This document shows positions 26,525 to 34,780 of a stretch of DNA of 64,000 nt, one piece after another (position 1 is the stretch's first letter; every line of letters begins with the position of its first letter). The notes under the pieces are model-generated. The model did no database searches. It saw only the letters and a program-made list of their open reading frames with translations, and had not been told where the DNA came from. This DNA is from Egicoccus sp. AB-alg2 (GTDB lineage Bacteria > Actinomycetota > Nitriliruptoria > Nitriliruptorales > Nitriliruptoraceae): assembly GCF_041821065.1 (NCBI RefSeq), contig NZ_JBGUAX010000003.1, positions 248,001-312,000 of the forward strand. Direction: 5' to 3'. The position numbers were made by a program, and so were the translations under genes.

Positions 26525-28246
26525 TCAGGCGTCGGGCGCCGGCAGCGGCTCGTCGCGGGCGAGCGCGGCGTCGGTGGCCCGCCCCTCGCCCGGCACCTCG
26601 AGCAGGTCCAGCCCCTCGGCCGCGAACCGCTGCGCCACCGCCACGCCGCGGCCGTCCCCGTGGACGTCGAGGTCGTGCTGGGCCTGGGCCGCCAGCAGCG
26701 CGGCCTGCAGGGCACGGCCGAGCGTCAACGACAGCCGGCGGGCGCCGTGCTGCACCGCCTGCGGGCCGGCATCGAGCGCCTGCGCGACCCAGATGGCGGC
26801 GTGGTCGGCCGCGTCGACCGCCAGCTTCGCGACCGTCGCCAGGGGGGCCGAGGTGGCCGCGGCGCCAGCGCGGCGGACCTCCTCGACGTAGGCGCGCAGG
26901 GTCTCGCCGCCGCCGAGCGCCCGCAGCACGTCCAGCGACAGGACGTTGGTGGTGCCCTCCCAGATGGGCAGGACCTGTGCGTCGCGCAGCAGCACGGGCA
27001 GGTGCGTGTCTTCGATGTAGCCGGCGCCACCGAACGCCTCCAGCGCCTCGGACGCACCGGCGACCGCCTGCTTGCCGGTCGTGAGCTTGGTGACGGGCAG
27101 CAGCAGCCGCAGGACCTGTTGCTCGCGTTCGGTCGCGACCCCGGCCTCGTCGCGGCCGAGCAGTTCGACCGCGCGGAAGGCCAGCTGCAGGGACGCCTCG
27201 TGCTGGACGCGCAGCCATGCGAGCGTGGCCTGGTGCAGCGGCCGGTCGATCAGCGCGCCCTCGAACGCCTCGCGTCGGCGGGCGTAGTCGCGGGCGAGCG
27301 CCAGGCCGCGCCGGAGGCCCGAGGCGGCGGTGACCGCGTTCCACAGGCGCGTCACCGTCAGCATCGGCGCGATGTTGCGGGTGCCGTCCGCCGGTGGTCC
27401 GACGAGATGGGCGAGCGTGCCGTCCAGCGCGAGCTCCGCGGTCGGCATCTGCCGCGTGCCCAGCTTGGACTTCAGCCGCAGGACCCGCAGGTCGTTGAGT
27501 CGGCCCTGCTCGTCGCGGACCTCGACGTAGAACATCGCCAGGCCGCGACCGCCGGGGCCGTTGCCCTCGGGGCGCGCCAGCGTCAGCGCCATGTCGGCGG
27601 TGACGGCGGAGGTGAACCACTTGGTGCCGGTCAGCCGCCACAGCGGGCCCTCGGCACGCGCCACGGTCTCCGTCCGACCGACGTCGGATCCGCCCGGCCG
27701 CTCCGTCATCCACTGCCCGGAGGTCCAGGCGGTGGCGGGGTCACGGCTGGTCAGGCGCGGCACGGCCCGGTCGATCAGCTCGCGATCGCCGTGCACCAGC
27801 AGGGTCTTGGCGGCCCCGTCGGTCATCGCCAGCGGGCAGCTGTACAGCGCGCTGGACGGGTTGAAGAGGTAGGCGAGCGCGAACTGGTGCAGCCGACTGT
27901 GCTCGCCGTGGGTGCGCTCGTAGCCGGTGGCGACGACACCGCGTTCGTGGGCGACGTCGGCGATGCGCCGCCAGGCCGGGGCCGTCTCCACCTCGTCGAC
28001 GCGCCTGCCCCAGGCGTCGAAGGGCCGCAGGCGTGGCTCGTTGGCCGGATCGTCCATCGTGTCCGACCAGGCCTTGAGGTCCGTGGCGGCGAGGTGCCCC
28101 ATCTCCGCCAGCGAGGGCACGACCTCGGCGTGGACGTCCGGTGGCAGGGCACGCGCCAGGTAGCGCTGCAGGGCGAGGTCGTCCTCCCACTCGTCGCGCA
28201 GCCGCGGGGGATCCTGGAAGAACCCGGTCTCCTCGACGGTGCCCAC
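26525..28246 (-). CDS. AidB-like acyl-CoA dehydrogenase family protein
   Basis: This 573-residue flavoprotein matches the AidB branch of the acyl-CoA dehydrogenase superfamily. It shows WTSGQWMTERPGGSDVGRTET, FTSAVTADMALTLARP, GGAGYIEDTHLPVLLRDAQVLPIWEGTTNVLSLDVLRAL, and an extra C-terminal helical domain of about 110 residues that binds DNA in E. coli AidB. E. coli AidB is an alkylation-response protein; a role in protecting DNA is possible here but not shown. GTG start with GGGAGGAG upstream. The promoter region holds an inverted GGAACG repeat. Confidence 0.9.
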   Translation of the reverse strand: MGTVEETGFFQDPPRLRDEWEDDLALQRYLARALPPDVHAEVVPSLAEMGHLAATDLKAWSDTMDDPANEPRLRPFDAWGRRVDEVETAPAWRRIADVAHERGVVATGYERTHGEHSRLHQFALAYLFNPSSALYSCPLAMTDGAAKTLLVHGDRELIDRAVPRLTSRDPATAWTSGQWMTERPGGSDVGRTETVARAEGPLWRLTGTKWFTSAVTADMALTLARPEGNGPGGRGLAMFYVEVRDEQGRLNDLRVLRLKSKLGTRQMPTAELALDGTLAHLVGPPADGTRNIAPMLTVTRLWNAVTAASGLRRGLALARDYARRREAFEGALIDRPLHQATLAWLRVQHEASLQLAFRAVELLGRDEAGVATEREQQVLRLLLPVTKLTTGKQAVAGASEALEAFGGAGYIEDTHLPVLLRDAQVLPIWEGTTNVLSLDVLRALGGGETLRAYVEEVRRAGAAATSAPLATVAKLAVDAADHAAIWVAQALDAGPQAVQHGARRLSLTLGRALQAALLAAQAQHDLDVHGDGRGVAVAQRFAAEGLDLLEVPGEGRATDAALARDEPLPAPDA

Positions 28247-28291
28247 GCCGTCTCCTCCCTCGCGGAACTCCTGGAACGAAACGCCGCCGCG

Positions 28292-28309
28292 CGTTCCGTT
28301 CGTGGAACG
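28292..28309 (-). promoter_or_regulatory. GGAACG inverted repeat, possible operator of the AidB-like gene
   Basis: CGTTCC (28292-28297), a 6-base gap and GGAACG (28304-28309) form a dyad. A third GGAACG lies at 28273-28278. The right half overlaps the -10-like TACGTT (minus strand, 28306-28311), which lies 59 bases before the GTG. A repressor of the TetR type is a plausible binder, but no regulator gene is adjacent. Confidence 0.4.
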
Positions 28310-28315
28310 TACCCG

Positions 28316-29071
28316 TCAGGCGTACAGCACGACTGCGGCGGCGGTGGCGAGGTTCAGGCTGGACACGCCCGCCCGCATCGGGATCCGCACGGCGCGCTCG
28401 GCGCGGGTGCGCAGGGCGTCGCTCAGACCGCCCCGCTCGGTCCCGAGCAGGATCGCGGCGTCGGGCGGCAGCGCCCCCGCCTGCAGGTCGACGGCGTCCG
28501 GGTCCAGCGCCACCAGCGGCCGCTCGAGCTCCGGAAGCGCATCCACGCGGCCACAGGCGGGCAACGCGAACTGCAGCCCCGCCCCGGCACGTACCGCCGT
28601 GGGATGCCACGGATCGGCGCGCCCGACGACCGTCACGCCGGCGGCCCCGGCCGCCGCGGCCACCCGTACGACCGCGCCGAGGTTGCCGAGGTGGCGGGGC
28701 TCCTCCAGGACCACCAGCCGGCCGGGGACCTCGGGGCCCGGCACGACCGGGACCTCGGGACGCACCGCCACCGACAGCGCGGGGGAGGGCAGCTCCGCGC
28801 CGGTGCGACGGCCCGCCCTGGCCTCTGGCGACGGCCCGACCAGCTCGGCCCACGTGGCCGCGTCGACCTCCCCCGGCGCGACGGGCAACCCGACGTCGGG
28901 CGCGAGCTGTTCCAGGAGCTTCGTCAGCGCCGCGGCGTCCGGCGTCACCACCACCTCGACGTCGGCGCCGAAGCGCACCGCGTGTTTCAGCGCGTGGACG
29001 CCCTCCAACCTCACCCGACCGGTGTCACGTCTCGACGACCGGGCGAGTCGCAGGGCGTAGGCTCGGTCCAT
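28316..29071 (-). CDS. SpoU/TrmH-family RNA 2'-O-ribose methyltransferase
   Basis: This 251-residue SPOUT methyltransferase transfers a methyl group from S-adenosylmethionine to a ribose in tRNA or rRNA. The three SpoU motifs are present: EPRHLGNLGAVVRVAAA, ILLGTERGGLS and IPMRAGVSSLNLATAAAVV, preceded by a short substrate-binding N-domain. The ATG at 29071 has a perfect GAGGAGGAA 6 bases upstream. That ribosome-binding site lies inside the divergent fxsA gene, and the two ATG codons overlap by two bases. The exact RNA target cannot be assigned. Confidence 0.88.
   Translation of the reverse strand: MDRAYALRLARSSRRDTGRVRLEGVHALKHAVRFGADVEVVVTPDAAALTKLLEQLAPDVGLPVAPGEVDAATWAELVGPSPEARAGRRTGAELPSPALSVAVRPEVPVVPGPEVPGRLVVLEEPRHLGNLGAVVRVAAAAGAAGVTVVGRADPWHPTAVRAGAGLQFALPACGRVDALPELERPLVALDPDAVDLQAGALPPDAAILLGTERGGLSDALRTRAERAVRIPMRAGVSSLNLATAAAVVLYA
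29058..29063 (+). promoter_or_regulatory. -10-like hexamer TAGGCT, probable leaderless fxsA promoter
   Basis: TAGGCT ends only 6 bases before the fxsA ATG, so transcription would begin at or next to the start codon. It lies within the SpoU gene on the opposite strand. Confidence 0.45.
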
Positions 29072-29600
29072 GCCCTTCCTCCTCGTGCTCGCGTTCGTCG
29101 TCGTCCCGCTCGTCGAGATCGCCGTCATCATCCAGGTCGGCCAGGTCATCGGGACGCTGCCGACGATCGCCATCCTGGTGCTCGACAGCCTGCTCGGCGC
29201 CTGGCTGCTGAAGCGCGAGGGGCGGCGAGCGTGGCAGAAGTTCCGCGCCGCGCTCGACGAGCTGCGCTGGCCGGGCGACGAGGTCACCCAGGGCGCGCTC
29301 GTCATCGTCGGTGGCACGCTGCTGCTGACGCCGGGCTTCGTGACGGACGTCGTCGGCTTCCTGCTGCTGCTGCCACCGACGCGGCGCATCCTCGCACGGA
29401 TGATCCGCGCGCGCCTCAACCCGCTCGGTGGCGCGACCAGCGATCCCGACGCCCGGCAGCGCGAGCGTGGCCGTGGGCGCAGCACCCGTGGCGTCATGGA
29501 CGTCGAGGTGGTCGAGATCCACCGCGACGACCCCGACGACGACGCCGACGCCGAGGCCGACGGGGGCCCTTCGGGCGACCTGCCGCCCGGCCGCGGCTGA
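29070..29600 (+). CDS. FxsA-family membrane protein
   Basis: This 176-residue protein has three hydrophobic segments with the family opening MPFLLVLAFVVVPLVEIAVI and the helix VLDSLLGAWLLKREGRRAW. The tail after residue 120 is polar and ends with an acidic DDPDDDADAEAD run. FxsA in E. coli interferes with phage T7 exclusion when overproduced; the native function is unknown. The ATG overlaps the divergent SpoU start and has no good ribosome-binding site, which fits a leaderless transcript. Confidence 0.85.
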   Translation: MPFLLVLAFVVVPLVEIAVIIQVGQVIGTLPTIAILVLDSLLGAWLLKREGRRAWQKFRAALDELRWPGDEVTQGALVIVGGTLLLTPGFVTDVVGFLLLLPPTRRILARMIRARLNPLGGATSDPDARQRERGRGRSTRGVMDVEVVEIHRDDPDDDADAEADGGPSGDLPPGRG

Positions 29601-29653
29601 CCGGCTCCTCGCACGCCGCGCCGCTCGGTTCCATTCCGGCGGGTCGCGATCGC

Positions 29654-29659
29654 TACGGT
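29654..29659 (+). promoter_or_regulatory. -10-like hexamer TACGGT before crotonyl-CoA reductase
   Basis: TACGGT lies 65 bases before the ATG at 29725. Confidence 0.3.
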
Positions 29660-29724
29660 CACCTCGCCGGTGGTCGCGAGGGGCGGCCGGGAGCCCGGCG
29701 AGTTGCGCTCATGGAGAGGGTTTC

Positions 29725-31059
29725 ATGGAGGCGATCCGTCAGGCCATCCTGGAAGAGGCGTCGGGTGAGGAGCTCGCACGGCTGCCGTTGCCGGACACGA
29801 TGCGGGCTGCCGTGGTCCGCAAGTCGGAGATCGACGTCTTCGACGGGCTCCCGTCCGAGGAGAAGGACCCGCGCCGGTCGTTGCACGTCGACGAGGTCCC
29901 CATCCCGCCGCTCGGCCCCAACGAGGTGCTGATCGCCCCGATGGCGTCGGCGCTGAACTACAACACCGTGTGGACCTCGATCTTCGAGCCGGTCTCCACT
30001 TTCGGGTTCCTGGAGAAGCTCGGGCGTGAGGGCGAGCTCGGCGCCCGCCACGACCTCGACCACCACATCGTCGGCTCCGACGCGGCCGGCGTGGTCCTGC
30101 GCACGGGACCCGGCGTGACCCAGTGGAAGCCGGGCGACCGCGTCACCGTCCACTGCAACTCCGTGGACCTGGAAGGTCCCGAGGGGCACGAGGACTCGAT
30201 GCTGGACCGCAGCCAGCGGATCTGGGGCTTCGAGACCAACTTCGGGGCGCTCGCCGACATCTCGCTGGTCCGTGCCAACCAGCTCATGCCGATGCCGACC
30301 CACCTGAGCTGGGAGGAGGCGGCGTCCCTGGGGCTGGTCATGGCCACCAGCTACCGCATGCTCGTCGGCGAGAACGCCGCCCGCATGAAGCAGGGTGACG
30401 TGGTGCTGATCTGGGGTGCCACGGGCGGCATCGGCGGGTTCGCGACCCAGTTCGTCCTCAACGGCGGCGGCATCCCGGTGTGTGTGGTGTCGAGCGAGGA
30501 GAAGGCCAAGGTCCTGCGCGGGATCGGCGTCGAGCACGTCATCGACCGCAAGGCGGAGGGCTACCGCTTCCACGACGAGCACGGCCGCCCGGACTACGCC
30601 GAGATGCGTCGCTTCGGGAAGAAGATCCGGGAGCTGGTGGGCCGCGACCCGGACATCGTCTTCGAGCACCCCGGTCGCACCACGTTCGCGGCGTCGGTGT
30701 TCGTGGCGCGTCGCGGCGGCACGATCGTGACCTGCGCCTCCACCTCCGGCTTCCTGCACGAGTACGACAACCGCTACCTGTGGATGCACCTCAAGCGGAT
30801 CCTGGGGTCCCACTTCGCCAACTACCACGAGGCGTGGGAGGCCAACCGGCTCGTCGACCTCGGGCGCATCCATCCCATCCTGTCCAAGACCTACCCGCTG
30901 GAGCAGGCGGCGCAGGGTGCGTACGAGATGCATCACAACCTGCACGCCGGCAAGATCGGCGTGCTCGTCGGGGCACCGGAGGAGGGGCTGGGCGTGCGCG
31001 ACCAGGAGAAGCGGGGTCGGTTCGCGGAGCAGATCGCCGTCTTCCGCGCCTTCGAGTAG
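29725..31059 (+). CDS. ccr: Crotonyl-CoA carboxylase/reductase
   Basis: This 444-residue medium-chain dehydrogenase/reductase converts crotonyl-CoA, CO2 and NADPH to ethylmalonyl-CoA, or simply reduces it to butyryl-CoA. Family marks are the long N-terminus, ALNYNTVWTSIFEPVSTF, IVGSDAAGVVLRTG, IWGATGGIGGFATQF (nucleotide-binding), FEHPGRTTFAASVFVARRGG and the C-terminal SHFANYHEAWEANRL. Length is normal. The ATG at 29725 has GGAGAGGG upstream. In Actinomycetota it feeds either the ethylmalonyl-CoA pathway or extender-unit supply; the other pathway genes are not in this window. A large palindrome follows the stop. Confidence 0.93.
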   Translation: MEAIRQAILEEASGEELARLPLPDTMRAAVVRKSEIDVFDGLPSEEKDPRRSLHVDEVPIPPLGPNEVLIAPMASALNYNTVWTSIFEPVSTFGFLEKLGREGELGARHDLDHHIVGSDAAGVVLRTGPGVTQWKPGDRVTVHCNSVDLEGPEGHEDSMLDRSQRIWGFETNFGALADISLVRANQLMPMPTHLSWEEAASLGLVMATSYRMLVGENAARMKQGDVVLIWGATGGIGGFATQFVLNGGGIPVCVVSSEEKAKVLRGIGVEHVIDRKAEGYRFHDEHGRPDYAEMRRFGKKIRELVGRDPDIVFEHPGRTTFAASVFVARRGGTIVTCASTSGFLHEYDNRYLWMHLKRILGSHFANYHEAWEANRLVDLGRIHPILSKTYPLEQAAQGAYEMHHNLHAGKIGVLVGAPEEGLGVRDQEKRGRFAEQIAVFRAFE

Positions 31060-31068
31060 TGCTCGCCA

Positions 31069-31102
31069 GACCCGGGAGTGGTGGTACCACCACTCCGGGG
31101 TC
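31069..31102. terminator. 34-bp near-perfect palindrome after ccr
   Basis: The sequence around the central GGTACC reads nearly the same on both strands over 34 bases with one mismatched pair. It begins 9 bases after the ccr stop. It may be a terminator, but the absence of any loop also fits a protein-binding operator. Confidence 0.55.
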
Positions 31103-31139
31103 GGCTGATCGGCGGGGCGACACGCCCCGATCGGATCAG

Positions 31140-31145
31140 TAGGGT
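31140..31145 (+). promoter_or_regulatory. -10-like hexamer TAGGGT before 31213-31905
   Basis: TAGGGT lies 67 bases before the ATG at 31213. Confidence 0.35.
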
Positions 31146-31212
31146 GCCGCGCACCGGCACGGGAGTCGCCGGCCGCGCATCTTGGCCGGTGGTCGATACG
31201 GGGGACGGGGAA

Positions 31213-31905
31213 ATGTTCGATCGCGCATTCTCGGGGTCGTCCCGCGGTATCCGGCTGCTCGGCCGCCTCACGGTCGTGGCCGCGGTCGGCACCGTGGCGA
31301 TCGTCGTGGCGACCGGAACCGACGGGGTCGGGACCACGATCGAGATCCTGGTCGTCCTCGGCCTGCTGGCCGTGTCGCTGCTCCTGGCGAGCCCGCCGCG
31401 GCGTCGCACCTGGCAGCTGGCGGGCGCCGACCGGGCCATGGCCGCGGTGACGACGGCCGCCATCGACGCGCTCGACCGCGTCGAGCATCGTCGGGTCGAC
31501 CTTGGTGCCCCCTTCCCGCAGATGGTCGTGGGGCCGACGGGCGTCAGCATCGTCGACGTGTGCCCGATCCGTGGTGACGTCCACGTGACCCGCGACGGCG
31601 TCCAGGAGATCGGCGCGGGCACGACGTGCCGACGCTGTGACGCGGCGGCCCGCGCGGCCGAGGCCGCCCGCCGCGCCCTGCACGAGGTCGAGGGCGGGCC
31701 GGACGTTCCCGTCCGCGTGCTGGCCGTGGTGCCGCCGGGCACCCGGGTCAGCCGGGACGCCGGGCTCGCCGACGCCATCGACGCCGTTCCGGCCGACCGG
31801 CTCTCCGACCGTCTCGCGCGCGGCCCCGTGCTGCCGATGGCGCTGGTCGACCGGTCCTTCACGCGGCTCGCCGCCCTCTCCGGCACCCAGGTCACCCCCG
31901 CCTGA
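31213..31905 (+). CDS. Membrane protein with possible NERD-like cytosolic domain
   Basis: This 230-residue protein has two adjacent N-terminal membrane helices (about residues 16-35 and 44-60) and then a soluble domain. The domain opens MVVGPTGVSIVDVCPIRGDVHVTRDG, the rhythm of NERD (nuclease-related) domains, but the catalytic Glu/Gln-x-Lys pattern is not clear. Two CxxC-like Cys (TTCRRCDA) may bind metal. ATG at 31213 with GGGGACGGGG upstream. Function unknown. Confidence 0.7.
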   Translation: MFDRAFSGSSRGIRLLGRLTVVAAVGTVAIVVATGTDGVGTTIEILVVLGLLAVSLLLASPPRRRTWQLAGADRAMAAVTTAAIDALDRVEHRRVDLGAPFPQMVVGPTGVSIVDVCPIRGDVHVTRDGVQEIGAGTTCRRCDAAARAAEAARRALHEVEGGPDVPVRVLAVVPPGTRVSRDAGLADAIDAVPADRLSDRLARGPVLPMALVDRSFTRLAALSGTQVTPA

Positions 31906-31979
31906 AGCTGGTCGCGGGGTCGGCCACCCGTGCGACGTATCGGCAGGCACGGGCGGTCGCCGAGTGCACGCGCACGGGG

Positions 31980-32894
31980 TCAGCAGCCGGCGGTGACGAA
32001 CTCCCACGGCAGCGGGCTGATGCAGCTCGGCCACCAGTGCAGGGCGGTGTAGAGCGGCACCACCGACCAGGCGCGGTCGCGGGTCTCCAGCAGCACGGCC
32101 GTCACGGTGATGGTCCCCGCCGCCAGCGCCCCGCCATAGAGCCCGGCGAGCAGGTCCCCGCGGAACAGCCCGCCGAACGCGAACACGTGGGCGACCGTGA
32201 ACAGCACGACCGGGGTCAGCACGGCCGCCCGCGGCGCGGCGCGCCGTGAGGTGACGAGCCGGTCGGCCACCAGCACCAGCGCCGCCAGGCCGACGATCTG
32301 CAGCAGCGTCGGCAGTAGCTGCGTGGGCCCGATCGAGCGCAGCAGCCCCAGCACCAGCGCGACCGCGCACGCGCCGATCCCGAAGGTGCGCAGCAGTTCG
32401 GTCAGCGACACGTCGGGGGAGCGGAACGCCTCGCGGCCGCGGGTGACGAGGAACGAGGTCAGCAACAGTGCGCCGACCGCGGTGATCGCGAAGGACAGCA
32501 GCCCGATGACCAGGGCGGTGACCGCGTCGAGCCCCGCGAAGCCGGCGCCGCCGACGCGGCCGAGCAGCGCCGTGTCACTGGCGCCCACGGCCACGAACTG
32601 CCGAAGGACGCCCAGGACGACGACCGGCACGGTCAGGATCAGCCCGGCCCGCCAGCCGCTGCGCGGCCCGTCGAGGCCGAACGCGCCGAGCCGGTCGCCG
32701 CGGTAGCGCGCGAGCAGCCACGGGACCAGGCCGGTCAGCACGAAGATCCAGGCCAGGTCCAGCGCGATGGCGGGGATGCCCTGCTGGGGGTAGAACGGCA
32801 ACGCGGACAGCAGGCCGATCACGAGCCCACCGAAGAGGGTCGTGGCGCCGGCCAGGATCACGTCGCTGCGGGCGTCGTCGCGGCTCACATACAC
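31980..32894 (-). CDS. CPBP-like polytopic membrane protein, catalytic motif doubtful
   Basis: This 304-residue protein has about eight membrane helices and a C-terminal half that resembles the CPBP (CAAX protease/bacteriocin-processing) family: TVAHVFAFGG with an intramembrane His, GGALAAGTI, and YTALHWW with a second His. The usual EExxxR motif is not found, so protease activity is doubtful. The GTG at 32894 has no ribosome-binding site but a TAGCGT hexamer ends 8 bases upstream, which suggests a leaderless mRNA; GTG at 32888 is an alternative. It is divergent from cinA. Confidence 0.6.
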   Translation of the reverse strand: MYVSRDDARSDVILAGATTLFGGLVIGLLSALPFYPQQGIPAIALDLAWIFVLTGLVPWLLARYRGDRLGAFGLDGPRSGWRAGLILTVPVVVLGVLRQFVAVGASDTALLGRVGGAGFAGLDAVTALVIGLLSFAITAVGALLLTSFLVTRGREAFRSPDVSLTELLRTFGIGACAVALVLGLLRSIGPTQLLPTLLQIVGLAALVLVADRLVTSRRAAPRAAVLTPVVLFTVAHVFAFGGLFRGDLLAGLYGGALAAGTITVTAVLLETRDRAWSVVPLYTALHWWPSCISPLPWEFVTAGC

Positions 32895-32902
32895 GCCGCG
32901 GG

Positions 32903-32908
32903 ACGCTA
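32903..32908 (-). promoter_or_regulatory. -10-like hexamer TAGCGT, probable leaderless promoter
   Basis: Read on the minus strand, TAGCGT ends 8 bases before the GTG at 32894 and replaces a ribosome-binding site. Confidence 0.45.
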
Positions 32909-32941
32909 GCAGGCGGACACCGGACGGCCCGGGACGCTGGG

Positions 32942-32947
32942 TAGGCT
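32942..32947 (+). promoter_or_regulatory. -10-like hexamer TAGGCT before cinA-like gene
   Basis: TAGGCT lies 46 bases before the ATG at 32994. It pairs with the minus-strand hexamer at 32903 to form a compact divergent promoter region. Confidence 0.45.
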
Positions 32948-32993
32948 GCCGGGTCGCTGGTCCGCCGCGCCGTTCGCCCGCGTCCACGAGGGG

Positions 32994-33854
32994 ATGTCCG
33001 TGCTCGAGGCCTCGATGGTGGTGATCGGCGACGAGATCCTGGGCGGTCACGTCGCCGATCAGAACTCGGGCTGGTTGGCCACGCGCCTGACCGCGCACGG
33101 CGTGACGCTGACCCGGGTCCACGTCGTGCCCGACGACCTCACCGCGATCGGCGAGGCGCTGCACCTCGAGCTCGGCCGGCGCCGTCCCCGCCTGGTCGTC
33201 ACCTCCGGCGGCATCGGCTCGACGCCCGACGACATCACCTACGAGGCGGTCGCGGCCAGTCTCGGACGCGGACTGGTGGAGGACCCCGTCATCGGCGAGC
33301 GCCTCGACGGTGCGCTGGAATGGACCCGCGAGCACGGGGTCGAGGTGACCGAGGAGTTCACCCACCACTTCCGCCGCATGGCCCGCATCCCGCAGGGCAG
33401 CCGGCTGCTGCGCCGGCGCTCGAGCTGGGTCCCGGGTGTGGCGGTGGACGTCGACGGCGGCGCGGACACCGACGGCGGCGCGACGATCGCGATCCTGCCG
33501 GGCGTCCCGGGCGAGTTCCGCCGCATCGTCTCCGAGGCGCTCGAACCCGACCTGCTCGCCGGCCGCAACCCCGTGCCGAGGATCGTGGAGATCGAGCACC
33601 CCTTCCCGGAGTCCGCCCTCAACGTGCTGTTCGCCGCGGTCCTGGAACGCTTCCCGGGCGTACGGCTCGGCAGCTACCCGGGCCAGCGCATGCTCGTGCG
33701 CCTGCAGGGCCACGACGCCGAGGTCGAGGACGCCGCCGCGTTCGTGCGCGCCGGCATCGACGAGTTGTACCGATCCCCGGGCGGCGCCCGGCTGGCCGCG
33801 TCCTGGACGGCCCGCCGCGGTGCGGCCGCCGCTCCCGCCGAGGAGAACCCGTGA
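32994..33854 (+). CDS. CinA-like molybdopterin-binding-fold protein
   Basis: This 286-residue protein has the MoaB/MogA-like fold of the CinA N-terminal domain: VVIGDEILGGHVADQNSGWLATRL, VTSGGIGSTPDDITYEAVA and LPGVPGEFRRIV. Full-length CinA (about 410 residues) adds a C-terminal PncC amidase, which is absent here. Stand-alone forms act as ADP-ribose pyrophosphatase or have unknown roles. ATG with GAGGGG upstream. The stop overlaps the Mca start. Confidence 0.85.
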   Translation: MSVLEASMVVIGDEILGGHVADQNSGWLATRLTAHGVTLTRVHVVPDDLTAIGEALHLELGRRRPRLVVTSGGIGSTPDDITYEAVAASLGRGLVEDPVIGERLDGALEWTREHGVEVTEEFTHHFRRMARIPQGSRLLRRRSSWVPGVAVDVDGGADTDGGATIAILPGVPGEFRRIVSEALEPDLLAGRNPVPRIVEIEHPFPESALNVLFAAVLERFPGVRLGSYPGQRMLVRLQGHDAEVEDAAAFVRAGIDELYRSPGGARLAASWTARRGAAAAPAEENP

Positions 33855-34771
33855 ACCGCCGACTGCTGTTCGTCCATGCCCATCCCGACGACGAGTCGTC
33901 GAAGGGGGCCGCCACGGCCGCCCGCTACGCCGACGAGGGCGCCGAGGTGGTGCTGGTCACCCTGACCGGCGGCGAGGCCGGCGAGGTGCTGAACCCGAGC
34001 GCAGCCGCCGTGGCGCCGGAGGAGATGGGCGCGACCCGTGCCCGCGAGCTGGCCGCGGCCGTCGCGGCCATCGGGTTCACCCGCACCCACGGGCTCGGCT
34101 ACCGCGACTCCGGCTACCACGAGAACCCCGACGACGTGCCGGCCGGCTCGTTCGCGCGCACGCCGGTGGACCAGTCGGCCCGCGAACTGGCCGCGATCGT
34201 GCGCCACGAGCGTCCGCAGGTCGTCGTGACCTACCCGGAGGACGGCGGCTACCCGCACCCGGACCACATCATGTGCCACGCGGTCACGATGCGGGCCCTG
34301 GAGTTGGCCGAGGACCCCGACGCCGACCTCGACGACGGGCCCGGCGGCCAGGCCGGCCCCTGGCGGGTGCCCAAGGTCTACGCGAGCGGGGTGTTCCCGC
34401 CCGGCCGTGTCCACGCCCTGCACGAGGCCCTGCTCGCGCGCACCGGCGTGAGCCCCTTCACGGAATGGCTCGAGCAGCGGCCCGAGCGGTTCGAAGGCCC
34501 CGAACCGGACGCGCTGGTCGAGTGTGCGGACTGGTTCGCCCGGCGCGATGCCGCCCTGCTGGCGCACGTGACCCAGATCGACCCGGACGGGTTCTGGTTC
34601 GAGGTGCCCCGCGAGGTGGAGCGGCAGGCGTATCCCTACGAGGGCTACTACCTGCTGCGCAGCGACGTGCCGATCGAGCGGCCCGAATCGGACCTGTTCG
34701 CCGGTCTCGACGACCACGACACGCGCGCCGGCGCCGACCTCGGCCACGTCGCCGAGTCCGCGTCCGGCTGA
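33851..34771 (+). CDS. mca: Mycothiol S-conjugate amidase
   Basis: This 306-residue LmbE-family zinc amidase cleaves mycothiol S-conjugates so that the mercapturic acid can be exported. The zinc motif HPDDESSKG lies at residues 11-19 and PHPDH follows near 135-140. The opening LFVHAHPDDESSKGAATAA and the Mca-specific C-terminal text (YPYEGYYLLRS) favour Mca over MshB. Start GTG at 33851 overlaps the previous stop by 4 bases. It implies that the host makes mycothiol. Confidence 0.9.
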   Translation: MNRRLLFVHAHPDDESSKGAATAARYADEGAEVVLVTLTGGEAGEVLNPSAAAVAPEEMGATRARELAAAVAAIGFTRTHGLGYRDSGYHENPDDVPAGSFARTPVDQSARELAAIVRHERPQVVVTYPEDGGYPHPDHIMCHAVTMRALELAEDPDADLDDGPGGQAGPWRVPKVYASGVFPPGRVHALHEALLARTGVSPFTEWLEQRPERFEGPEPDALVECADWFARRDAALLAHVTQIDPDGFWFEVPREVERQAYPYEGYYLLRSDVPIERPESDLFAGLDDHDTRAGADLGHVAESASG

Positions 34772-34780
34772 GCCCGCGCC

